This document shows positions 33,548-42,580 of a DNA stretch of 64,000 nt, in pieces (the stretch's first letter is position 1; the number at the start of each line of letters is the position of its first letter). This DNA is from Lithobates sylvaticus (lineage: Eukaryota > Chordata > Amphibia > Anura > Ranidae). A model generated the notes under the pieces. The model did no database searches. It worked only from the letters and a program-made list of their open reading frames with translations, and was not told where the DNA came from. The stretch spans positions 444,590,022 through 444,654,021 of the forward strand of contig CM053028.1 in assembly GCA_028564925.1 (NCBI GenBank). Reading direction: 5' to 3'. The position numbers and the translations under genes are program-made.

Positions 33548-33960
33548 CACCTGTCACCTTCCTATTGTCTGTCACCTAGTTATCATCTATCACCTATCAC
33601 CTTTCTATTATATATCTAAATTTCCTATCTAGTGTCTATTACCTATCACCTGTCACCTTTCTATTGTCTGTCACCTTCCTAATGTCTGTCACCTAGTTAT
33701 CATCTATCACCTATCACCTTTCTATTATATATCTATATTTCCTATCTAGTGTCTATTACCTATCACCTGTCACCTTTCTATTGTCTGTCACCTGTTTATC
33801 ATCTATCACATTTCTATTATACATCTATATTTCCTATCTAGTGTCTATTACCTATCACCTGTCACCTTCCTATTGTCTGTCACCTGTTTATCATCTATCA
33901 CCTATCACATTTCTATTAGACACTAGAAAGGAAGGAAATATAGATTATATATTACCTATC
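33548..33960 (+). repeat. ~92-117-bp minisatellite, four copies
   Basis: The repeats are marked by TGTCTGTCACCT at 33566, 33683, 33782 and 33874. Each includes TTTCCTATCTAGTGTCTATT, except the last, which degenerates. Confidence 0.85.
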
Positions 33961-34171
33961 ACCTGTCACCTATCTATTGTCTGTCTATCACCTATCATCT
34001 ATCACAATTCTATCATATATCTATATCTCCTATCACCTAACACCTATCTATCAGTAATCAATCATCTCTCTCTGTCCTGTGTAGTTTTATAGAGGACCCT
34101 AGGAGGTGGTTGGGTGTGGGGTGAGCCTGTCCTCTGGATGTATGGTGTCGGTGTCGGTCCTCTAGCCGTAC

Positions 34172-34303
34172 CTGAGTGTCGCCGATGTCGCACGCTCCTT
34201 CCTCGCACGGTCCCCCGGGGAGGTCGGCGGAGACCAGCAGTAGCCCGGAGAGGAGAAGGAAGGTGAGGCCGGTGAGAGGTGGCGGGGTCCATGGAGGAGG
34301 CAT
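34172..34303 (-). CDS. First coding exon of an unidentified secreted or membrane protein
   Basis: Minus strand, 44 codons from ATG at 34303 to a splice donor CAG|GTACGG (exon end 34172), phase 0. Residues 1-26 form a good signal peptide: a proline-rich start, then the hydrophobic run LTFLLLSGLLLVSA. After the predicted cleavage come DLPGGPCEEGACDIGDTQ, with two cysteines. The same frame runs past the donor into low-quality sequence, which supports splicing. It sits in the CpG-rich island with an RFX X-box about 120 bp upstream. The start context is weak (C at -3). The GACDI pentapeptide recalls the GACDI-N-CCC motif of Tectonic ciliary proteins, but there it is followed by a cysteine cluster, so I do not assign it. 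Later exons, at lower coordinates, were not recognised. Confidence 0.5.
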
Positions 34304-34422
34304 GAGTGCGGCCCGGTGTGTCGGTGTGTGTGGTCCGGTGGTGGCGGTGGCTGTGCTCCTGGTACCCGCTCCCCGCTCTGGATGGATGCTGCGATCACTG
34401 AGCTGCTACCAGCCTGGCTCCT

Positions 34423-34436
34423 GTTACCATAACAAC
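34423..34436. promoter_or_regulatory. RFX X-box-like site
   Basis: GTTACCATAACAAC matches the X-box consensus GTNRCCNNRGYAAC at all but one fixed position (A for G in the second half). One half-site is perfect. It lies 120 bp upstream of the start codon of the minus-strand exon. X-boxes near start sites are bound by RFX factors and mark many ciliary genes. Confidence 0.5.
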
Positions 34437-34439
34437 CCG

Positions 34440-34579
34440 CTGAGTGACAGCCGAGGGGAGGGGGAGGAGGCAGAGGGATGGGGAATGGATTCCTTTATCC
34501 TCCTGGAGATGTGGGGGGACAGGAGGAGGGATGGTGGGGGGGTCATTGTATCTACCACGACAGCTCCTTCTAATCACAG
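34440..34579 (+). other. Possible divergent first exon (plus strand)
   Basis: A consensus donor, CACAG|GTAAGTG, ends a G-rich stretch at 34579, just outside the CpG region. The frame through it shows no conserved domain, so at best this is an untranslated or non-coding exon of a divergent transcript. Confidence 0.25.
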
Positions 34580-35590
34580 GTAAGTGTACCCCACAATTCC
34601 AACCCATACCTTTATTATCACCCCCACTGTAGCTGCCATTCGGGGTATAGGAGGTCCATTGTGATACCTGACTACTTGTGTTTTATAATCAGGTAATATG
34701 CCCATCCCCCACCCCTTAATGAGCAGGTATGTTCGATACCGCTGTACCGCTTCCACAATAATTGATATAAATTTTATAATGATAGATATATATATATATA
34801 TATATATCGGTATTTAGGTCACTAGCCTGCCTGTTACGACCCGAATTGCGGAGGAAGACCTCCGACACGAGGCCCCTGATAGGATAAACAGGAAGCACAG
34901 GAGTGAGGAGTGGTAAGAGTGCCTGGCAGGATCAACAGCAGGAGGTCAGTCCAGAAGTTCAAGAGATTCCTTGCAGGAAGTAGAAACAGTAGTGTATTTA
35001 GGTTTTGTGCTGCCCTAGGCCTGACTAAACTCGTGCACCCCCTAATTTAAATATGACCCACCCCTTCCTGTCAAGGCCACACCCCTTGCTGTTTAAGACC
35101 CGCCCTGAAATTTTTGAGTGGGGACACTAGTTCTGAGGGCCAGTGGGGGGGGGGCAATGGATTCCCTTAATTTGCATAGATTTCCTCTCACTTCCTGTTT
35201 GGCTATGGGGCAGGAAGTGAAGGGAAATCTCTGCAATGGGACAGGGATGGTAAAAAATAAACTGACAGGGGCTATAACCCTCCCTTACTTTATCCAAATT
35301 GAAAAAAAAATGTTCTGATAATTTTATGGAGAGGACTAAGAAGATATAACCATGCCAATAGTGCAGCAGAAAACATATAGCACAGTGAGGAAGGTTTGTG
35401 GTCCAGGATGGTAGGACAGTCAAAATTAGAAGCGGCGCCAGGATACAGCGTTGGGTAGAAGACAGGAACTGGAAGAGCAGGCTGGTACCCGGAGCGGGCA
35501 GGATGGGTAGGCAGGTACAGCAGGCAGGAACAAGAACAGCAGATTGGAACCTGGAACAAGCTGGATCAGCAGACAGGTACAGCAGGCTGG
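34580..35590. other. Intergenic; repeats of unclear class
   Basis: Holds an AT microsatellite (34783-34807), a GCCTGCCTGTTACGACCCG segment of possible repeat origin (34825), a CACCCC-rich segment, and a loose tandem of GGTACAGCAGGCAGGAAC words (35470-35600). No gene recognised. Confidence 0.4.
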
Positions 35591-36030
35591 GTGACTGGAG
35601 TCAGCCCTTAACAAAACATTGCCCGCAGTGGGTTTCCTAAATAGGTTGGATGTCACCTCATCTTTGTTGCCCAGCAATTCAACATCTAGAAACTCGATAG
35701 ACCTAGAATCGCAGTGTCCTGTAAATCGCAGATTAAGCTCATTGTCATTCAAATATCCCTACCAAGCATCCATGTTGAATTGCTCGTCTGCAACAATGAA
35801 TAATAGGTCGTCTATAAAATGACAATAATAGATGGTATCTGTACGACGAGGGCTATCTGATTCAAAGATGCGGATCCTCTTCCACCACCCCATGTAAAGG
35901 TTGGCCAGTGAAGGGGAGAATTTAGCCCCCGTCGAGGCACCGCATCTCTGGAGGTAATAGTCTCCATCAAACATGAGAAAATTGTGTGTAAGCAAGAACT
36001 CCAGACTCAACAAAATAAATTCCTGCAGTA
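35590..36030 (-). pseudogene. Penelope-like element reverse transcriptase fragment
   Basis: Minus strand. The motifs, in order, are FDGDYYLQRCGASTGAKFSP, LANLYMGWW, the active site YCHFIDDLLFI, and downstream IEFLDVELL and LFRKPTAGN..L.ADSSHP. These are the conserved blocks of the Penelope/Neptune RT, which is related to telomerase. One in-frame stop interrupts it near the middle. The N-terminal RT fingers and the GIY-YIG endonuclease are absent. It joins an L1-type ORF1 fragment directly upstream in the same orientation. Confidence 0.85.
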
Positions 36031-36297
36031 TGAGAGACCCTCGCTCCGTTCCGGGAGACCCACTACCCTCACATTGTTCCTGCACAGTCTATTTTCCATT
36101 TCTTCCATTTGTGACACATGTATACCCATTTGTTCTCTCATGACTTTATTCTCCTTTTTTAATGGGTGCAAGTCATCCTCTACTGAACTAAGCCTCCCCT
36201 CTAGAGCTGTTGTCCTTTCAGATGTCTTTTGCAAGTCGTGACTCACCAATGATAATTCTTCCTTGATACCCTTTAATTGATCACATAATTCACACAA
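36030..36297 (-). pseudogene. L1/Tx1-type LINE ORF1 fragment
   Basis: Minus strand, about 85 residues. A coiled coil of heptads (HDLQKTSERTTALEGRLSSV, DDLHPLKKENKVMREQM) leads into MENRLCRNNVRVVGLPERSEG, the conserved start of the RRM domain of L1-like ORF1 proteins, which bind element RNA. It is cut off just after this motif, where Penelope sequence begins. Confidence 0.8.
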
Positions 36298-36301
36298 AGA
36301 A

Positions 36302-36732
36302 AGGTCTTCTTGCGACTTCGGGGGTCTCTCCGCACTTTCCAGCTTCTTCTCCCGGTCTCTGGTTCTTCTCCCATTCTCCGGTTGTTCTGCCGGGCTCCTC
36401 CGGTATCTTCTTTCAGCTCTTTTACTAGCGTTGGCCCGGGCACACGGTGACCCCGCCCCTTATGACGTCAAGTCCTGGGGCATGCTGGGACTGTGACGGA
36501 CGTCGCACAAGCCATTACAGCGGGAGAGAGCATCGTGTCAACATTGGAAGAAGAGAAGAAAGAAGAAGAAGGCAGCGGCGGCGAACCAGAAGCCCGGGCC
36601 AACGCTAGTAAAAGAGCTGAAAGAAGATAGCGGAGGAGCCCGGCAGAACAACCGGAGAACGGGAGAAGAACCAGAGACCGGGAGAAGAGGCCGGAAAGCG
36701 CGGAGAGACCCCTGAAGTCGTAAGAAGACCCC
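36302..36732. repeat. 430-bp fold-back: 140-bp arms, 150-bp loop
   Basis: The left arm 36302-36441 and right arm 36592-36732 are about 93 percent complementary by eye (for example AGCTCTTTTACTAGCGTTGG against its complement). The loop contains GGTGACCCCGCCCC and GGGACTGTGAC, as in the palindrome at 2728-2885, and a purine-rich GAAGAAG stretch. It forms one end of the inverted family A copy. Confidence 0.9.
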
Positions 36733-37230
36733 CGGAGCTGCCTAATAAACTACTTTAAAAACCTGTCTAGTGTGTTTTTTTCCCTAGGTGAATGGGTAAG
36801 GGTACTATGTACCCCATACTAATTCACATACGGTGTGGGGCCGGGATCTGGGGGCCCCCTTATTAAAGGGGGGCTTCCGGATTCCGATAAGCCCCCTGCC
36901 CGCAGACCCCGACAACCAACGGCCAGGGTTGTCGGGAAGAGGCCTTTGTCCTCATCAACATGGGGACAAGGTGATTTGGGGTGGGGGGGCCGCAGGGCGC
37001 CCCCTCCCCCAAAGCACCCACCCCCCCATGTTGAGGGCATGCGGTTTAGGAGGGCTCCCTCGCCCCCACCCCCTTCCTGCCCCCACCCCCCCCATTTCCT
37101 GACCGGCCGGGCTGCGTGCTCGGATAATGGTCTGGTATGGATTCTGGGGGGAACCCCACGCCGTTTTTTGGGCGTAGGGGGTTTCCGGACCAAGTCTGCC
37201 GGAAAGTCCGAACATGTGTACATGGCATCA
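36733..37230 (-). repeat. Family A repeat, inverted copy
   Basis: Reverse complement of the 1848-2240 region. It shares blocks at TGAATGGGTAAGGGTAC, GGGCCCCCTTATTAAAGG, GACAACCAACGGCCAGGG and ACCCCACGCCGTTTTTTGG, and ends with GGACTTTCC-type sequence like 1575-1650. Open frames on both strands are low complexity. Confidence 0.8.
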
Positions 37231-37650
37231 CAGTTATCTGAGCTCTCAACTGAATTGTCAAGCCATTTGGCTAGTTTCATAACTGATCACATGTGCAACA
37301 CTATGGCAACTGGAACTGCAACACTTTAAGTCAACATCCCCTCCTTCAACATGTCACATGACAGACATAAAAGAGCCCTCCACCATAACACACATATAGG
37401 ACAAATGTGGTATTCTGAGTATTACAATTCAGGGGTGCCATTTCAGATGTGTGCTCCAGTATGTCCTGAAAACAGATACATTATAGAGAGGATATCCTTA
37501 TAGTAAACTGTTCTGTGTAGCATAGCTTTATGTGGCAAGAACAGTCAGTGACATATTCAATTCCTCATCACCATAGTGAATTGTCCCTCATTTGCTTCTT
37601 ATGCATTGATAAAGCAGACCAAAACCCAGAAACAAAAACAAACAGTGCAT
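37231..37650. other. No feature recognised
   Basis: Unique-looking DNA with only short frames. Confidence 0.45.
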
Positions 37651-37651
37651 A

Positions 37652-37740
37652 TACGAGGGGTCTTCAAAAAGTTCCCGCACTTTTATAAATGTAACTTAGT
37701 TTAAAAAAAAAGTGCAGAAACTTTTTTAAGAACCCTCGTA
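37652..37740. mobile_element. Mariner-type MITE, 89 bp
   Basis: TACGAGGGGTCTTCAAAAAG ... pairs with ...CTTTTTTAAGAACCCTCGTA. The TA ends and the CGAGGG terminal word followed by AAAAAGTT are typical of mariner inverted repeats. Almost nothing lies between the ends. Confidence 0.8.
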
Positions 37741-38405
37741 TATATGCTTACCAGCCTCTTAGATGAAGTGCCACATTAGTTTTCTTTATCAGAATTTTTT
37801 TCTTTATTATTGTCTGGTAAAAATACAAATAATACATTTCCTGTTCCTGGGTGGTTACATCTACTCCTCCACTGTATCAATGGAAGGAGCCATGATTGAC
37901 ACCCAGGCTGAACTCCCAACATATCTTTGTTCACCTCCATTATGTAGCCAGGTACCAGGCTACAACAGTATGGAGAAGGAGACATTGCTCTTATTTACTT
38001 TTTTCTTCTCCTTTTGATGTTAGCGTTGTATTGCATGACAGCAGGGGGAGATCTAAATCTTGTGAACCTACAGACCCCAATGCAGAGCGCCTGGAATCCT
38101 GGGAGATGTAGTCTGAGGCCACAGCCATGCATTGGTATAACTGACTCTCTGAACTACAGGCCCCAGTAGACTGCCAGTAGGAGGTAGGTAAAGCTCAGTG
38201 CTGATCCTGACCTCCCTGGGGCCCTAAGCAAAATTCTGCTAAGGGGCCCTCTACCTGACCCGTGATGCCGTGAGCTATGTAAACCATTTGCCATTGCCAC
38301 ACAGTGACACCTGACATTTCAGTGCTCCCAATACAATCCTCCCTCCCTTAAACAAAACAGTCAAAGAATAAGTACAACAATATAGAACCGACATGTATAT
38401 AATAT
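37741..38405. repeat. Worn dispersed repeats
   Basis: 37800-37930 resembles 54090-54190 (CCTGGGTG...C..CTGTATC..T, then CACCC.GGCT.AACTCC). 38080-38120 has a GGAATCCTGGGAGATGTAGT word seen in many MITEs. No gene. Confidence 0.4.
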
Positions 38406-38406
38406 A

Positions 38407-38410
<4 letters not shown>

Positions 38411-38449
<39 letters not shown>

Positions 38450-38450
38450 T
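38411..38450. repeat. (TA)n microsatellite
   Basis: About 17 TA dinucleotides preceded by TGTGTG. Confidence 0.95.
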
Positions 38451-38477
38451 TACATATCTGAGTGTGGATCCCCCACT

Positions 38478-38708
38478 TACATCAGGGCCCCAGAGAGCCC
38501 CTCCTTACATCAGGGTCGTCAGAGAGTCTCCCCCTACATCAGGGTCCCCAGAGAGCCCCCCCTACATCAGGGTCGTCAGAGAGTCTCCCCCTACATCAGG
38601 GTCCCCAGAGAGCCTCCCCCTACATCAGGGTCGTCAGAAAGCCCATCCTTACATCAGTGTCCTCAGAGTGCCTCCCTACTTACATCAGAGTCCCCAGAGA
38701 GCCTCCCG
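38478..38708 (+). repeat. 29-bp minisatellite, 8 units
   Basis: Units of 28-30 bp of the type TACATCAGGGTCGTCAGAGA plus GTCTCCCCC. Two variants (GTCGTC and GTCCCC) alternate over the middle six units, so a 58-bp higher-order unit exists. The repetitive open frames here are artefacts. Confidence 0.92.
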
Positions 38709-38952
38709 GACTGGGAATAAAAACCAGCCCTGGAAATAATTTCATACCAGCCCTATAGCATTAATATACCAGCCCAACAACATAACGTCATTATTTTCTT
38801 CATAAAGGGAAAACCATACATTTAAAAGCACATTTGAAGAGCGTATTATATACAGATAAGACAGATATGAAAGCATATATGGCTTTATATAACAGAAAAT
38901 TTCAGTTAAAAGTAGTAAAAGTGGAGGAATCATCAAGGGGGACACTCTGGGA

Positions 38953-38954
<2 letters not shown>

Positions 38955-39008
<54 letters not shown>

Positions 39009-39030
39009 GATTGGGGGGGGGGGGGGGCTC
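38955..39030 (+). repeat. (GT)n microsatellite plus poly-G
   Basis: About 26 GT dinucleotides followed by a 15-base G run; potential Z-DNA and polymorphic. Confidence 0.95.
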
Positions 39031-39366
39031 TGGTGACCAGAGACCACCTTCCACAGAAATAATACACTAAGGTAAGGGGGGTACTGATATAAGGGGGAAA
39101 CCTTTATATCAGTGTCCCTTTACATTACTGTATTCACTCCCCCCTTACATCAGTGACCCCCCCCCCCCCCCAGACTGGCCTGGTCGGTGCTGCCACTGAC
39201 CACCTCTCAGGTGCACCGTGCAGGGCTCAATCAGTCGGCTCCAGCTCGGTGGCTCTGGTTTTATCTTATAGTCTCCTCTCCACAGTCCACACATGTCTGA
39301 CTTCTCCCAGGACCCCCATCCCGGCAGTGATCCCATTCTTGACTCCTCTCCAGACTCCCTCAGAGA

Positions 39367-39548
39367 CTGCAGACATGATATAAGACAAGAGAAGGTCAGA
39401 AGTTGCTGACATGGTACAAGAGATGGTTAGAGGCTGCGGGCATGGTACAGGAAATGATTAGAGACTGCAGACATGATACTAAAGATAGTAAGAGAATGCA
39501 GACATGATACAGAAGATGGTCAGAGACTGCAGACATGGTACAAGAGAT
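39367..39548 (+). repeat. ~36-bp minisatellite, 5 units
   Basis: The units contain AGACTGCAGACATGATAC plus AAGAGATGGT-like words. Confidence 0.8.
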
Positions 39549-40300
39549 CAATGCAGCCTCACCAGTGCCCATCAATGCAGCCTCACTGTGCCCAACCATG
39601 CAGCCTCACTGTGCTCATCATTGCCACCTTACCGTGCCAATCATTGCCGTTTCACGGTGCCAATCAATGTAGCCTCACCGTGCCCATCATTGCCGACTCA
39701 CCGTGCCAATCAATGTAGCCTCACCATGCCCATTATTGCCGCCTCACCGTGCCAATCATTGCCGCTTCACCATGCCAATCAATGTAGCCTCACCATGCTC
39801 ATCATTGCCACCTTACAGTGCCAATCATTGCCATCTCACTGTGCCAATCAGTTTAGCCTCACCGTGCCCATCATTGTCGCCTCACCGTGCCAATCAATGT
39901 AGCCTCACCGTGCCCATGATTGCTGCCTCACCGTGCCAATCATTGCTGCCTCACCATGCCACTTAATGTAGCCTCACCGGGCCCATCATTGCAGCCTTAC
40001 TTTGCCCATCATTGCCACCTTACCGTCTCAATCATTGCTGCCTCACCGTGCCAATCAATGTAGCATCAACGTGCCCATCATTGCCGCCTCACCATGCCCA
40101 TCATTGCAGCCTTACTGTGCCCATCATTTCCACCTCACCGTGCCCATCTTTGCAGCCTTACTTTGCCCATCATTGCCACCTTACCATGCCAATCAACGTA
40201 GCATCACTGTGCCCATCATTGCCGCATCACCGTGCCCATCATTGTCGCATCACCGTGCCCATCATTGCAGCCTTACTATCCCCATCATTGCCGCCTGGCT
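39545..40300 (+). repeat. 23-bp minisatellite (CATCATTGCCGCCTCACCGTGC), ~33 units
   Basis: The unit is 23 bp, with two variants (CAATCAATGTAGCC and CATCATTGCCGCC types) alternating to give a 46-bp period in the middle. It is related to the repeat inside the hAT element at 21193. Long overlapping frames in all three phases are by-products of the repeat and not genes. Confidence 0.92.
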
Positions 40301-40720
40301 CGGCTCCACTCGTGGTCACACCCAGTCCCGCCATTGGACCGGTGTTATGTCCATCATGGCAGCCGGGCCAAGAGGCGGGACTGCGGGGGGGAGCTGAGAG
40401 AAGCCGAGATCCACAGGACATCCGGCTCTGTGTATCTCAGCGGTGCCAATTTTAAACAACCATCCTGCAATGAGGCTGGGCAAGGCTGCAATCAGACTGG
40501 GCAAGGCTGCAATCAGACTGGGCAAGGCTGCAGATGGACACTGATCATTCTGCAATGATGGACAAGGCTGCAGATGGACACTGATAAGGCTGCACTGATG
40601 GGCATTTAAATGTAAGTTTTTTTCCTTAAACTTCCCTCCTAAAAGTTTTTTTCCTTAAAATTCCCTTCTAAACTTGGGGTGCGTGTTATACGCCGATAAA
40701 TATGGTAATTTTATAGCAAA
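40301..40720. repeat. Flank of minisatellite with short tandem repeats
   Basis: 40465-40590 has several copies of GGGCAAGGCTGCAATCAGAC or close variants. The segment closes with GCGTGTTATACGCCGATAAA, a recurrent repeat end. Together with 39545-40300 this may be one mobile element with a minisatellite core, but I could not define its left end. Confidence 0.5.
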
Positions 40721-41725
40721 AAATACAGATTTTAAATGTCAGAAACAGGCTTAGGCATGAAAGCGTTAAGAATCATGGGAAGAGCTCCTTTCAAGAGGCA
40801 TGATTTCTCTCATTAACCAAGAGATAGGTTGAAAGTTTAATATTGCTTATTAGAGTCACTTCAGCCGCTTCTCCTTCTCTCCCTCCCAAGGCTGTCAGCT
40901 GAAAAGCCATGCAGGGAGATTGGTGCTCACAGCTGTCCCCCGCTGCACCGATCATCCCAGACTGTCATTGGACATCCATGTGTATGTGTGCAGGACTGAC
41001 AGGGACCGTGAGCGCACTCTGCTTTTGCCCACAACACGCTCTGCCTCTCCTGTGAGCTCTCTGGCCAAGGGGATTGGTGGGCGGGGAGTCTGCTGATGTC
41101 ACAACTCCGCCAACCGATCACCGCACAACAGACCCGCCCACTGGATCCGGAGTTTTTCGGGGCTCCAAATAGAGAAGGGAGAGATATTTGAAAGGTAAGG
41201 ATACATGCAGGAGGCATGTATATCCTTATAGTTCAGCACTATGCCATTACTTTATAATTAATGAGAGTGGGTTTACATCCACTTTAAGGTGATTGTAAAT
41301 GTTTTTGTTAAATAACAAACATGTAAAACTTATCTGCTCTATGTAATGGTATTGCACAGAGCAGCCCTGTTATTCTCTTCTGGGGTCCCCCACTGGTGCT
41401 CTAGACTCCTCCTCTTCTCTGTGTGCCATCATAGGAAGCCACACACAGTGCGGCTTGGCATTCCAACTCCCCCCCCCCCTTGTCCCTCATCACTAGTTTG
41501 ATTGACAGCAGCAGGAGCCAATGGCTCCAGCTGCTCTCATTGAGTCCAGTGAGGTGGGCGAAGATGAGCAGTGCCACTGCTCTCTGGCACAGCGGTGGAT
41601 TTAGATTGGGCTCAGATAAGTATTTGGGGGTGCTGAGAAATGGGGGTACTAAAAATAGAAGTTTTTTTTTAGCTTAATGGAGGGAATACATTAGGGTAAA
41701 ACATTGTTTTTTATTATTATTTTTT
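40721..41725. other. No gene recognised
   Basis: Short frames without domains. 41285-41480 resembles scattered frog repeat sequence (TGTAAATGTTTTTG, GCAGAGCAGCCC) with no defined ends. Confidence 0.4.
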
Positions 41726-41729
41726 TTCC

Positions 41730-41945
41730 ATGGGGTGGTCATAATGTTTTGGCTGATCATGGGGGTGGTCATAAATTATTTGGCTGTACATGGGGTGGTC
41801 ATAATGTTTTGGCTGATCATGGGGGGGTCATAATGTTTTGGCTGATCATGGGGGAGGGTCATAATGTTTTGGCTGATCATGGGGGGGGTCATAATGTTTT
41901 GGATGATCATGGGGGGTTATAATGTTTTGGCTGATTATGGGGTTG
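41730..41945 (+). repeat. ~30-bp minisatellite, 7 units
   Basis: The unit is GTCATAATGTTTTGGCTGAT plus CATGGGGG. The TCATAATGTTTTGGCTGATC core resembles terminal sequence of some Tc1-like elements, so the array may have grown from a transposon end. Confidence 0.85.
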
Positions 41946-42105
41946 TCAGCTTTTGTCACCACCCACTCTAGTTTTGAACATTTCGGCATTCATTCCTATG
42001 GGACAAATTTCGCCGCAAAAACAACGATATTTCGTGAACCATTCTGTATATTACTGTCTATGTAGTGTAAAAGCTGTGGGAGGAGTTAGGGTGGTAAATT
42101 TGGCT

Positions 42106-42142
42106 ATAATAATAATAATAATAATATATATATATATATATG
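42106..42142. repeat. (AAT)n(AT)n microsatellite
   Basis: Six AAT units followed by AT repeats. Confidence 0.95.
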
Positions 42143-42220
42143 AGATAACACTTAACAATAAAAGGCGGTGCCAGGCTGCCGGTGACAAGTACAAGAGGCT
42201 TGAAAGAGAGCCTTAGCATT

Positions 42221-42358
42221 GCCTACGGCCTCACCGCCCTGAATGAGCCCGCTCTCATCTCATTTCGGAAGCTAAGCAGGGTTGGGCCTGGTTAGTACTT
42301 GAATGGGAGACCACCTCGGCAATCCGGGTGCCCGCCAAGGAAATCCAGGTGCTGTAGG
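42221..42358 (+). rRNA. 5S rRNA-like gene with partial 3' duplication
   Basis: Begins GCCTACGGCCTCACCGCCCT and follows the 5S sequence through GGAAGCTAAGCAGGGTTGGG, CCTGGTTAGTACTTG and AATGGGAGACC. The internal control region used by TFIIIA and RNA polymerase III is almost intact: the A-box AGCTAAGCAGGG is perfect and the C-box has one change (GAATGG for GGATGG). It is 138 bp against the normal 120 because the helix IV/V segment (C.CCT.GGAAT.CCAGGTGC) occurs twice in tandem. It ends GGTGCTGTAGG followed by TTTT, a pol III stop. Isolated, so probably a dispersed pseudogene or retroposed copy. Confidence 0.8.
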
Positions 42359-42479
42359 GTTTTGCTTTTCTTCCAGCAGGGGTCACTCTCCTCTATGCCT
42401 CTTTTTACATTCATTTTTACCCAAAGCGCTTTGCAAGCCCTCCTGCACACCTAGCTCCTCCAAAATCACCCGTGCCCAG

Positions 42480-42580
42480 CCAATCAATGTATCATTGCCG
42501 CCTTACTGTGACAATCATTTCCGCCTCACTGTGCCAATCAATGTTGCCTTACTGTGCCAATCATTACCGCCTCACCAGTT
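42480..42580 (+). repeat. Short array of the 23-bp minisatellite
   Basis: CAATCAATGT and CATT.CCGCCT.ACTGTG units as at 39545-40300, about four copies. Confidence 0.8.

Larger units (their letters stand above)
34150..34470. promoter_or_regulatory. CpG-rich promoter region
   Basis: The only long stretch with many CG dinucleotides outside transposons (GTCGGCGG, GCGGCCCGG, CCGCTCCCCGC). It spans the start of the minus-strand exon and lies next to a plus-strand splice donor at 34579. This is typical of an unmethylated, possibly bidirectional, vertebrate promoter. Confidence 0.6.

Noticed and set aside
34176-34583. 135-codon plus-strand frame over the CpG island
   Set aside because: It overlaps the better-supported minus-strand exon and its sequence looks like a GC-rich shadow; only its splice donor was kept as a weak lead.
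38410-38758. Three overlapping frames rich in HQGPQRAP-like repeats
   Set aside because: Product of the 29-bp minisatellite.
38478-40300. CRISPR-like spaced repeats
   Set aside because: Repeats are contiguous without unique spacers, and the sequence is clearly eukaryotic.
39473-40558. Several overlapping open frames of 80-147 codons in all phases
   Set aside because: They follow the 23-bp repeat, have repetitive composition and no domain; they result from a stop-free repeat unit.
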